A stretch of 11,204 nucleotides of DNA from DASWTL01 sp036402155. Lineage in GTDB: Bacteria; Bacteroidota; Bacteroidia; Sphingobacteriales; Sphingobacteriaceae. Positions within the stretch are counted from its first letter, which is position 1; each line of letters starts with the position of its first letter. The position numbers and the translations under genes are program-made. Shown here piece by piece: positions 1 to 6,868 of this stretch. Under the pieces are notes generated by a model that had not been told where the DNA came from, searched no databases, and saw only the letters and a program-made list of their open reading frames with translations. The stretch covers positions 1 through 11,204 of the forward strand of contig DASWTL010000110.1 of the NCBI GenBank assembly GCA_036402155.1, written 5' to 3'.

Positions 1-3000
1 TTTTAAATCGGTCAGTTCGTTTACACAGATCATAACACTTGAAACCGAAGTATTAACCGAAAACCGCTCAACATCTTCTTCAACTTGCCGGATGATTTTA
101 TGTAAAGCCTTTAATTCTGCCTTTGTGGGCTCCTGATCGGATACTCTGAAATTAAACTGATCATCATGAAACAATTTCCAGAACTTTCTCAGAAATTTAA
201 ACACCCCTTCAATACCATTTGTATTCCATGGTTTACTCTGCTCTAACGGGCCAAGGAACATTTCATAAAGACGTAAGGTATCAGCGCCATATCGTTCAAT
301 AATGTCATCGGGATTAACCACGTTGAACTTAGATTTTGACATCTTTTCAACCTCTACACCGCAGATATATTTACCACTCTCCAGTATAAATTCTGCATTT
401 GCAAATTCAGGTCTGAAATTTTTGAATTTCTCCAGATTTAAAACATCGTTTTCAACAATATTCACATCCACATGCAAATGTTGAACCATTAAAGAAGTCC
501 TAATTGGAAACTCTAACAATGCATCTTCACCTAATTGATTCGCTAATATTTCTTTAAATTCATGCGGCGGCATTTGGCCTTTCAATATTCGATCAGCGAT
601 ATTAAATGACACGAGTAGGGGCTTTTCCTTTTGAACAAGTTCAAAATTGTCTTTTAAATAATGCGCTGAATCAAGAAACAATCTATATACAAAATTGGAC
701 CTGCCCTGGATCATCCCCTGGTTAATCAACTTCTTAAAAGGCTCTTCCTCAATTACATAACCCACATCCTTAAGAAATTTATTCCAGAACCGGCTATACA
801 GCAGATGGCCGGTGGCATGCTCTGATCCGCCTATGTACAGATCCACATCTTTCCAATATTCTATGGCTTCTTTTGATGCGAATTCCTGATCGTTCTGTGC
901 GTCCATATAGCGGTACCAATACCAGCTTGAACCAGCCCAGCCCGGCATAGTGCTTAATTCATAGCTTCCTTCCAGGTGCGCTCCATCAGGAAGCACTTTG
1001 GAGTAATGCCAATCTTCAGCCCTGCCTAAAGGAGGCTCGCCGGATTCTGTAGGCAGATATGCATCGACCTCCGGGAGTACCAATGGTAAATCACTTTCAT
1101 CAATAAGGTGGGGTAAATCTCCTTTAAAATATACAGGCACAGGTTCACCCCAATAACGTTGTCTGCCGAATATTGCATCGCGCAACCGGTAATTCACCTT
1201 TGCTTTTCCCTTACCTAAATCTTCCAGTTTAGCTACTGCAACAGCAGTTGCTTCTTTATATTTTAAACCGTCAAGGAAGTGCGAATTCACATAACGGCCT
1301 TCCTTGGTTGGATCGCCCTGCTTATCTAAGTCTTTCTGTGCATCCAGAATTTGAACTATCGGTAAATGATATTGCGTAGCAAAAAGCCAGTCGCGCTGGT
1401 CTCCTGATGGTACCGCCATAACTGCCCCGGTACCGTAGCCGGCTAATACATAATCAGCAATCCATATTGGTATTTGTTCTCCGGTGAAAGGATGCAAAGC
1501 ATAACTACCGGTAAATGCCCCGGATACCGTTTTAGCATCAGCCATACGGTCAAGTTCTGACTTCTTCTTTGTTTGGATGATATAAGCCTCTATTTCGTCT
1601 TTATGCTCGGGCGTGGTTAACCGTTCAACCAACTCATGCTCTGGTGCAATCACAAGAAATGTTACACCAAAAATAGTGTCTACACGGGTGGTGAATACTT
1701 CAATAGCCTCACCCCGGCCCTCTCCAGGGGAGAGGGAGACCGTTTCGTCTATCTTTCGATCAGGCAATGTTTCCAGCTTTCCCCTGATTGCATTTGTTAC
1801 TTCAATTGTTTTTGAAATAACTTCTTCATTAGAAAATCGGATAACTTCAAATCCCAATCGATTTAACGCTTCTGTTCTTAATGTGTCGGATTCTTTATTA
1901 GATGCATGATACCCTCCGTCAACTTCAATAATCAAACCTTTTTTTAAGCAAATAAAATCAGCAATATAAGTATGAATAGCATGCTGCCTTCTAATTTTGA
2001 ATCCTGTTTGACTGTTTCTTAGAGCCTGCCATAATAAGTCCTCCGCCACAGTTGATTCTTTCCTGTTCTGACGAGAGTGTGTTTTTAAAATATCCCACAA
2101 AGCCGGATCTGCGGTTTTGTATCCAGTCTCTGCAGTTCCCCTCTCCCCCGGAGAGGGGTTAGGGGTGAGGCTAAACCGAACCAAAGCGCCCACACTCTTA
2201 CCTATCCAATTCCGCTGCATCTCTTTCAATGGCTCCGGCCAGTCGATATCATTCAATCCCTGAAGTAAACGGTCAGCATAAGCAGTTATCCGCATACTCC
2301 ATTGCATCATCTTTTTTTGTTCTACCGGAAAGCCTCCACGTTCAGAAAAGCCATCTTTTACTTCATCATTTGCTAATACTGTACCCAACGCAGGACACCA
2401 GTTAACGGTACTTTCTCTAAGGTATGTTAACCTGTATTTTAATAGTTCGACCTGCTTCTCCTCTTCAGTGAACGACTTCCAGTCGGCGGCTGAAAAGGTA
2501 TTCACTTCATCGTCTGCAACTGCTATAATCCCCTCACTACCATTTCTTTCAAATTTAGCTATCAGCGTATCTATCGGCTCCGCCTTTTCACTCTCCTGGT
2601 TATACCATGAATTAAAGAGTTTCATAAAGATCCATTGGGTCCATTTATAATAACCTGGATCACTGGTTCGTACCTCCCGGCTCCAGTCGAATGAAAAACC
2701 AATCTGATCGAGCTGCCTTCGGTATGTATTTATATTTTCTTCAGTAGTAACAGCCGGATGTTGACCCGTTTGAATAGCATATTGTTCAGCTGGTAAGCCA
2801 AAAGAATCGTACCCCATAGGATGAAGGACATTAAATCCTTTAAGCCTCTTATATCTTGAGTATATATCAGAAGCTATATAACCCAACGGATGGCCTACAT
2901 GTAAACCTGCTCCTGATGGATAAGGAAACATATCCAGAACATAATATTTTGGCTTGTCAGAACTGTTTTTAACTTTATATGTCTGGTTTTCGGCCCAAAA

Positions 3001-3042
3001 CCGCTGCCACTTATTTTCTATTTCCCTGAATTGATAATCCAT
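1..3042 (-). CDS. leuS: Leucyl-tRNA synthetase with in-frame DUF559 insertion (3' end outside window)
   Basis: Charges tRNA-Leu with leucine in the cytoplasm (class I synthetase). The frame is open for all 1014 codons in the window and continues past position 1. The start at 3042 gives an N-terminus MDYQFREIENKWQRFW, usual for the family. Visible signatures are FPYPSGAGLHVGH (HIGH motif HVGH, residues 48-51), QRNWIGKS before the CP1 editing domain, TTRVDTIFG (residues 451-459), GYGTGAVMAVPSGDQRDW with the editing-site Asp, and KMSKS at residues 900-904 (positions 331-345). The leftmost codons read MICVNELTDLK, part of the C-terminal anticodon-binding region, so perhaps 80-100 codons are missing. 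KMSKS lies about 156 residues later than it otherwise would because residues 291-446 are an inserted DUF559 cassette. The gene is transcribed divergently from ftsX. Identification is very secure; whether the product is active with the insertion is inferred from the intact motifs. Confidence 0.97.
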   Translation of the reverse strand, partial: MDYQFREIENKWQRFWAENQTYKVKNSSDKPKYYVLDMFPYPSGAGLHVGHPLGYIASDIYSRYKRLKGFNVLHPMGYDSFGLPAEQYAIQTGQHPAVTTEENINTYRRQLDQIGFSFDWSREVRTSDPGYYKWTQWIFMKLFNSWYNQESEKAEPIDTLIAKFERNGSEGIIAVADDEVNTFSAADWKSFTEEEKQVELLKYRLTYLRESTVNWCPALGTVLANDEVKDGFSERGGFPVEQKKMMQWSMRITAYADRLLQGLNDIDWPEPLKEMQRNWIGKSVGALVRFSLTPNPSPGERGTAETGYKTADPALWDILKTHSRQNRKESTVAEDLLWQALRNSQTGFKIRRQHAIHTYIADFICLKKGLIIEVDGGYHASNKESDTLRTEALNRLGFEVIRFSNEEVISKTIEVTNAIRGKLETLPDRKIDETVSLSPGEGRGEAIEVFTTRVDTIFGVTFLVIAPEHELVERLTTPEHKDEIEAYIIQTKKKSELDRMADAKTVSGAFTGSYALHPFTGEQIPIWIADYVLAGYGTGAVMAVPSGDQRDWLFATQYHLPIVQILDAQKDLDKQGDPTKEGRYVNSHFLDGLKYKEATAVAVAKLEDLGKGKAKVNYRLRDAIFGRQRYWGEPVPVYFKGDLPHLIDESDLPLVLPEVDAYLPTESGEPPLGRAEDWHYSKVLPDGAHLEGSYELSTMPGWAGSSWYWYRYMDAQNDQEFASKEAIEYWKDVDLYIGGSEHATGHLLYSRFWNKFLKDVGYVIEEEPFKKLINQGMIQGRSNFVYRLFLDSAHYLKDNFELVQKEKPLLVSFNIADRILKGQMPPHEFKEILANQLGEDALLEFPIRTSLMVQHLHVDVNIVENDVLNLEKFKNFRPEFANAEFILESGKYICGVEVEKMSKSKFNVVNPDDIIERYGADTLRLYEMFLGPLEQSKPWNTNGIEGVFKFLRKFWKLFHDDQFNFRVSDQEPTKAELKALHKIIRQVEEDVERFSVNTSVSSVMICVNELTDLK
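1704..1736 (+). repeat. Terminal inverted repeat (left) of the leuS cassette
   Basis: Begins TAGCCTCACCCC, identical to the reverse complement of the other end, followed by a perfect 8-bp palindrome CCCTCTCC (1718-1725) / GGAGAGGG (1729-1736) with a 3-nt loop. In the leuS frame it encodes the peptide SPGEGRGEA. The pattern resembles dispersed REP-like palindromes rather than an IS end. Confidence 0.85.
1705..2172 (-). mobile_element. In-frame DUF559 endonuclease cassette inside leuS
   Basis: These 468 bp (156 codons, LeuRS residues 291-446) interrupt the LeuRS editing domain between GALVRF and IEVFTTR, where other LeuRS proteins have only a short loop. The core, about residues 315-424, matches the DUF559 family (PD-(D/E)XK fold related to Vsr): LLWQALRN, FKIRRQH, YIADF with Asp362, IIEVDGGYH with Glu373 and Asp375, then LGFEVIRFSNEEV. 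The core is flanked by low-complexity peptides from the terminal repeats (SLTPNPSPGERG at the N side, LSPGEGRGEA at the C side). There is no stop codon and no in-frame ATG in the segment, so it should be made only as part of LeuRS. Intein splice blocks are not seen. Seen directly: sequence, repeats, frame. Known: DUF559 is nuclease-like. Inferred: that the unit is or was mobile. Exact borders are uncertain by a few bases. Confidence 0.82.
2138..2173 (-). repeat. Terminal inverted repeat (right) of the leuS cassette
   Basis: Read on the minus strand it starts TAGCCTCACCCC, then TAAC, then a perfect 9-bp palindrome: CCCCTCTCC (2138-2146) / GGAGAGGGG (2150-2158) with a 3-nt loop. It aligns with the left end over its whole length, with a short length difference in the middle. 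It encodes SLTPNPSPGERG in leuS. Confidence 0.85.
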
Positions 3043-3060
3043 AATATCTTTCTGAAGGTG

Positions 3061-3068
3061 CGAAAATA
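3061..3068 (-). promoter_or_regulatory. Putative leuS -7 promoter element
   Basis: On the minus strand this reads TATTTTCG followed by CA, one mismatch from the Bacteroidota -7 consensus TAnnTTTG, 18 nt before the leuS ATG. No convincing TTTG-type -33 box is seen at the usual spacing, so the call rests on the -7 motif, its position and its twin on the other strand. Confidence 0.45.
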
Positions 3069-3176
3069 CAAAAACTCTGCATTTTTGACCGTTAAAGCTT
3101 TAAGTTCAATGTCTTTCAAATAAAACAGATTATAACACTTAGGCAGATATAATTTACGTTAATAGAATGAAATCTT

Positions 3177-3184
3177 TATTTTCG
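3177..3184 (+). promoter_or_regulatory. Putative ftsX -7 promoter element
   Basis: TATTTTCG followed by CA, identical over ten bases to the element upstream of leuS, lies 19 nt before the ftsX ATG. TTTA at 3153-3156 is a weak -33 candidate about 20 nt upstream. This probably drives the ftsX to ribF run. Confidence 0.45.
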
Positions 3185-3203
3185 CAAATCAATCTATTAG
3201 CTC

Positions 3204-4082
3204 ATGGAAGAATTTGAAGTAAGCACTTCCTCTAAAAAAACAAAGACGGTTTATATTTCAACGGTGATAAGTATTGCCCTGGTACTGCTCATGACGGGCT
3301 TATTGGGGCTAATTCTGGTACACGCAAAAAACCTGTCAAACTACGTTAAAGAGAATATTGTTCTCAATATTATAGTAAATGACGGAGCAAAAGAAGTTGA
3401 TATTCTTTCCCTTCAAAAGCAATTGGATTCACATCCCTATGTTTTAAAAACCCAGTATGTAAGTAAGGAGCTTGCAGCACGTAATCTTACAAAAGATCTG
3501 GGTGAGGATTTTGTAGAATTCCTTGGATATAATCCGCTTCTGTCATCAATTGATGTTTATATGAAGGCTGAACATGCCAATAACACCAGTATTCAGCAGT
3601 TCACCAAACAACTTACAAGTAATCCGCTGGTTAAGGAAGCTATTTACCAGAAGTCTTTAATAGACATGGTAAATCAGAATATCCGGGCTATCGGGCTAGT
3701 TATCCTGGCATTTGCTGGAATTTTGTTAATAATTTCAATTGCACTGATTAATAATACCATTCGTCTGGCTATTTACTCACAGCGTTTTCTGATTAAAAGT
3801 ATGCAGCTGGTAGGAGCTACAAAAACATTTATCAGAAAACCATTTATCAGTTATGGTGTTCTTCATGGCTTACTGGGTGCTTTAATTGCGATTATTTTAC
3901 TTTTACTAACGTTATATTTTGCACAGAAACAGGTTCCTGAAATAGTCATTCTCAGGAACTGGCTGGAGTTTTCGATTGTATTTATCGGAGTAATTGGAAT
4001 GGGCATATTAATTGCCGGACTTAGTACATATTTTGCAGTCAGTAAATATTTGCGATTAAAAATACATGACCTTTATAAATAA
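3204..4082 (+). CDS. ftsX: Cell division protein FtsX (permease-like)
   Basis: FtsX is the membrane half of the FtsEX ABC-type complex, which links the divisome to control of cell-wall hydrolases; it transports nothing known. The 292-residue protein has the family topology: a short cytoplasmic N-terminus, one membrane segment (about 17-40), a large extracytoplasmic domain (about 41-160), and three C-terminal membrane segments (about 162-184, 216-240 and 255-280). NNTIRLAIYSQRFLIKSMQLVGAT (shown here only as NNTIRLAIYS...MQLVGAT, residues 183-205) is the conserved loop that contacts FtsE in FtsX proteins. No ftsE is adjacent, as is common in Bacteroidota. It is the first gene of the plus-strand run, with the next start only 3 nt after its stop. 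Identification is secure. Confidence 0.93.
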   Translation: MEEFEVSTSSKKTKTVYISTVISIALVLLMTGLLGLILVHAKNLSNYVKENIVLNIIVNDGAKEVDILSLQKQLDSHPYVLKTQYVSKELAARNLTKDLGEDFVEFLGYNPLLSSIDVYMKAEHANNTSIQQFTKQLTSNPLVKEAIYQKSLIDMVNQNIRAIGLVILAFAGILLIISIALINNTIRLAIYSQRFLIKSMQLVGATKTFIRKPFISYGVLHGLLGALIAIILLLLTLYFAQKQVPEIVILRNWLEFSIVFIGVIGMGILIAGLSTYFAVSKYLRLKIHDLYK

Positions 4083-4085
4083 ATA

Positions 4086-4319
4086 ATGGCACAGAAAAAC
4101 ACTCATAGTACCGAAACCAATGTTGAATTTGTTTTCGGAAGAAGCAATTACCGTTTACTGCTTATTAGCATTGCCATGGTAGTTGCAGGTTTTATATTGA
4201 TGATGGGCGAAACGGATATTTACGACTTCAGAAAAACAGTAATTGCGCCAATTGTGGTATTAGCTGGTTTTGCAGTTGGATTTTTTGCAATCCTTAAAAA
4301 GCCCGACCAAAGTAAATAA
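4086..4319 (+). CDS. Small membrane protein, DUF3098 family
   Basis: A 77-residue protein with a polar N-terminus, the conserved-looking segment FVFGRSNYRLLLISI, and two predicted membrane helices (about 25-42 and 51-70) ending in a short basic tail. The segment between the helices, GETDIYDFRKTVIAP, fits the DUF3098 family, which in Bacteroidota recurs between ftsX and uppP. The function is unknown. It is placed 3 nt after ftsX, and its stop overlaps the uppP start by one base (TAATG), so translation is likely coupled to both. The context suggests a role at the cell envelope, perhaps with FtsX or the undecaprenyl-phosphate cycle, but nothing in the sequence proves this. Confidence 0.85.
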   Translation: MAQKNTHSTETNVEFVFGRSNYRLLLISIAMVVAGFILMMGETDIYDFRKTVIAPIVVLAGFAVGFFAILKKPDQSK

Positions 4320-5104
4320 TGAATTTTTTTGAAGCAATAATTCTGGCAATCATCGAAGGATTGACGGAGTTTCTGCCTGTTTCATCTACCGGCCATATGA
4401 TTATTGGCTCAACCATGATGGGACTGGAGGAAAACGCATTTGTTAAAATGTTCACCATTGCAATACAATTCGGAGCTATCCTCTCCGTTGTATTTCTTTA
4501 CAGGCGCCGTTTTTTTAAGTCATTCGATTTTTATTTCAAGTTGTTTGTTGCATTTATACCCGCAGCAATTGTTGGCTTTTTATTAAATGATTTTATTGAT
4601 AAAATGCTTGAAAGCGTTATCATAGTAGCCATAATGCTTGTTGTTGGTGGTATAGTTCTGGTGTTTGTTGATGACTGGTTTAAGAAAGGCGAAATAGATT
4701 TTGATGTAAATTATAAGGAGGCTTTTATCATCGGGCTTTTCCAGGTAATTGCAATGGTCCCCGGAGTTTCCAGATCGGCAGCTACTATTATTGGAGGACT
4801 TACACAAAAATTGACCCGTAAAGCAGCCGCAGAATTTTCATTCTTCCTGGCGGTGCCCACCATGTTTGCCGCTACGGTGTATAAAATGTATGAGTATCAT
4901 AAAGAATATGGCCTAAGTACCAATGGCCTGGATGTATTGATTGTCGGTAACCTTGTTGCTCTGGTAGTGGCTTTTTTTGCTATCAAATCGTTTGTTAACT
5001 ATGTTACTGCCCATGGGTTTAAGGTTTTTGGATATTACCGTATAGCTGTTGGGTTAATTATCCTGGCCTTATATTTTATGGGATATGATCTGAAAGTTGT
5101 ATAG
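4319..5104 (+). CDS. uppP: Undecaprenyl-diphosphate phosphatase (BacA/UppP)
   Basis: Dephosphorylates undecaprenyl diphosphate to regenerate the lipid carrier for peptidoglycan and other surface polymers, and gives bacitracin tolerance. The 261-residue polytopic protein has both family signatures: EGLTEFLPVSSTGH (residues 13-26, with Glu13, Glu17 and His26) and PGVSRSAATI (148-157, with the key Arg152). Multiple hydrophobic segments follow the BacA pattern, ending in a helix near residues 240-255. The length is normal for the family. The start overlaps the DUF3098 stop by one base, and its TAG stop overlaps the GTG start of truB by one base. Identification is secure. Confidence 0.96.
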   Translation: MNFFEAIILAIIEGLTEFLPVSSTGHMIIGSTMMGLEENAFVKMFTIAIQFGAILSVVFLYRRRFFKSFDFYFKLFVAFIPAAIVGFLLNDFIDKMLESVIIVAIMLVVGGIVLVFVDDWFKKGEIDFDVNYKEAFIIGLFQVIAMVPGVSRSAATIIGGLTQKLTRKAAAEFSFFLAVPTMFAATVYKMYEYHKEYGLSTNGLDVLIVGNLVALVVAFFAIKSFVNYVTAHGFKVFGYYRIAVGLIILALYFMGYDLKVV

Positions 5105-5823
5105 TGAGTGAACAAAAAATATTTCCGGAATTTAATTTTACTGAAGGCGAACTCCTTCTAATCAATAAACCTTATCGGTGGACCAGTTTTGATGTAGTCG
5201 GCAAGATACGGAACGCATTCAAACCGCTCAAATTAAAAGTTGGCCATGCAGGCACATTAGACCCCCTGGCTACGGGTTTGCTTATCCTTTGTACGGGAAA
5301 ACTCACCAAGAAGATCGATGAATACCAGGCCCAGGAAAAGGAGTATACCGGCACGATGGTTCTCGGAGCCACAACTCCTTCCTATGATCTGGAAACAGAG
5401 GTTGATCAGACTTATGATATATCCGATCTAACACCCGAGAAAATTTCAGATATCTGCCAGCAGTTTATTGGTGAGCTTGAACAATATCCTCCGGCACATT
5501 CAGCTGTAAAGGTTTCTGGAGAACGGCTGTATGAAAAGGCACGTCGTGGTGAAACTGTGGAACTGAAAACCAGAAAAGTAACTATCAAAACATTCGAACT
5601 TACACGAATTGAGCTACCGCAAATAGATTTCAGGGTAGTGTGCAGTAAAGGCACCTATATCCGGTCATTGGTATATGATTTCGGAAAAGCTTTAGATAAT
5701 GGCGCTTATTTATCCTCATTACGAAGAACCAGGAACGGGGAATTTCATGTAAAGGATGCTTTTGAAGTTATGGAACTTGTAACACATATCCGAAACCTTA
5801 AGGAAGGTGCGAACTTAAAATAA
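5104..5823 (+). CDS. truB: tRNA pseudouridine-55 synthase TruB
   Basis: Converts uridine 55 of the tRNA T-loop to pseudouridine. The catalytic motif HAGTLDPLATGLL is present with Asp53, as are the substrate-binding strand PPAHSAVKVSGERLYEKAR and the KGTYIRSL motif near the C-terminus. At 239 residues it is shorter than the E. coli enzyme (about 314) because the C-terminal PUA-type region is missing, which is usual in Bacteroidota. The start is GTG at 5104, overlapping the uppP stop; the next residues SEQKIFPEF lead directly into the conserved GELLLINKPYRWTSFD. ribF follows 22 nt downstream, a pairing found in many bacteria. Confidence 0.95.
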   Translation: MSEQKIFPEFNFTEGELLLINKPYRWTSFDVVGKIRNAFKPLKLKVGHAGTLDPLATGLLILCTGKLTKKIDEYQAQEKEYTGTMVLGATTPSYDLETEVDQTYDISDLTPEKISDICQQFIGELEQYPPAHSAVKVSGERLYEKARRGETVELKTRKVTIKTFELTRIELPQIDFRVVCSKGTYIRSLVYDFGKALDNGAYLSSLRRTRNGEFHVKDAFEVMELVTHIRNLKEGANLK

Positions 5824-5830
5824 CAGTTTG

Positions 5831-5838
5831 TAATTTTG
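5831..5838 (+). promoter_or_regulatory. Possible -7 element before ribF
   Basis: TAATTTTG matches the Bacteroidota -7 consensus TAnnTTTG exactly, but it is only 7 nt from the ribF ATG and would give a nearly leaderless transcript. No -33 box is seen. It could simply be AT-rich translation-initiation sequence. Confidence 0.25.
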
Positions 5839-5845
5839 ACGATCC

Positions 5846-6844
5846 ATGAAGATATATCACCACATAAATGAATTCAAAGCCATAAAGAATGCTGTGGTAA
5901 CTATCGGAACGTTCGATGGAGTTCATGTGGGTCACCAAAAAATATTAGCCCGGCTAAAAGAACTTGCGCAGGAGATAGAAGGAGAATCGGTAATCCTTAC
6001 TTTCTTTCCCCACCCCAGAATGATCCTTCATCCTGAAGATCTGGACCTCAAGCTGATTACTACAATGGCTGAGAAAGCAGTCTTACTTGAACAGGCAGGA
6101 ATCGATCATCTGATTATAACTCCATTTACACGGGATTTTTCTAACCTAACACCGGAAGATTATATAAAACATGTTCTGGTTGAAAAAATTGGCACAAAAA
6201 AAATTGTCATTGGCTATGATCACCACTTTGGTAAAGACAGACAGGGCAGCCTGAATGATCTGCAGCAATTTAGCCGGATGTATGATTTTGAGGTTGAAGA
6301 AATTCCTGAGCAGGATGTCAATGATGTTGCCGTCAGTTCTACTCAGATACGTAGTGCCTTGCTTTCAGGAGATATTGCTACGGCAAACGAATTTTTGGGA
6401 TACTCTTATACATTAACAGGAAGGGTTGTTCGCGGCGATCAGTTAGGCCGTACCCTGGGTTATCCTACTGCAAATCTTTTTGTTGAGGAAACTTATAAAT
6501 TGATTCCGGGCGATGGTATTTATGCTATGCTAATAGAGATGGTCGGAAAGTCCGAAGTCCGAAGTCCGAAGTCCGGAGTTGGGAGATTGGAAACCGGAGT
6601 CGGGAGACTCAAGACTCAAGACTTAAAGAAAGGAATGGGTTACATTGGTTCCCGTCCGACTATTAACGGTATGACCAGGAATATTGAGGTAAACATTTTT
6701 GACTTCAATGAGGATATTTATAATGAAAAAATCACGCTTCATTTCCTTGAATTTGTTCGGCATGACGAGAAATTCAGTTCTCTTGAAGACCTTAAAACTC
6801 AGCTTGCTAAAGACAAAATCAAGACCCTTGAACTGATTGGTTAA
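5846..6844 (+). CDS. ribF: Bifunctional riboflavin kinase / FAD synthetase RibF, with heptamer-repeat insertion
   Basis: Phosphorylates riboflavin to FMN and adenylates FMN to FAD. The N-terminal FAD synthetase domain (about 1-180) shows the nucleotidyltransferase motif GTFDGVHVGHQ (21-31), FFPHPR (53-58), IGYDHHFGKDR (122-132) and VSSTQIRSAL (163-172). The C-terminal riboflavin kinase domain carries GRVVRGDQLGRTLGYPTANL (192-211) and GMGYIGSRPTING (263-275). Between YAMLIE and KKGMGYIG, where other RibF proteins have a short strand-turn, this protein has an extra segment (about residues 232-260) rich in Gly, Arg, Lys and Ser, encoded by a DNA heptamer tract. At 332 residues it is somewhat longer than typical (about 305-315), matching that insertion. 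Both active sites look intact. Confidence 0.95.
   Translation: MKIYHHINEFKAIKNAVVTIGTFDGVHVGHQKILARLKELAQEIEGESVILTFFPHPRMILHPEDLDLKLITTMAEKAVLLEQAGIDHLIITPFTRDFSNLTPEDYIKHVLVEKIGTKKIVIGYDHHFGKDRQGSLNDLQQFSRMYDFEVEEIPEQDVNDVAVSSTQIRSALLSGDIATANEFLGYSYTLTGRVVRGDQLGRTLGYPTANLFVEETYKLIPGDGIYAMLIEMVGKSEVRSPKSGVGRLETGVGRLKTQDLKKGMGYIGSRPTINGMTRNIEVNIFDFNEDIYNEKITLHFLEFVRHDEKFSSLEDLKTQLAKDKIKTLELIG
6541..6624 (+). repeat. Heptanucleotide tandem repeat inside ribF
   Basis: Twelve consecutive 7-nt units: GGTCGGA, four perfect AAGTCCG, then GAGTTGG, GAGATTG, GAAACCG, GAGTCGG, GAGACTC, AAGACTC and AAGACTT. Most fit RAG(T/A)NNN. The 84-nt total is 28 codons, so the ribF frame is kept and the tract is translated into the loop segment containing SEVRSPKSGVGRLETGVGRL. 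The period is read directly from the bases; its origin is unknown. It resembles in style the heptamer STRR repeats known from cyanobacteria, with no homology implied. Confidence 0.85.
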
Positions 6845-6868
6845 AATTTTGTTACCTTCATTTAGCGA

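Noticed and set aside
1613..1909. 98-codon plus-strand open frame across the leuS cassette
   Set aside because: It is antisense to the open leuS/DUF559 frame, has no recognisable domain, and the minus-strand reading explains the region fully.
1705..2172. The leuS insertion as an intein or group II/I intron
   Set aside because: No intein splice-junction residues or blocks (no N-terminal Cys/Ser block A, no terminal HN before a nucleophile) and no intron core. The frame is continuous through both ends, so removal is not needed to keep the protein readable.
5172..5654. Minus-strand open frames inside truB
   Set aside because: They are antisense shadows of a clear truB with full catalytic motifs and show no domain of their own.
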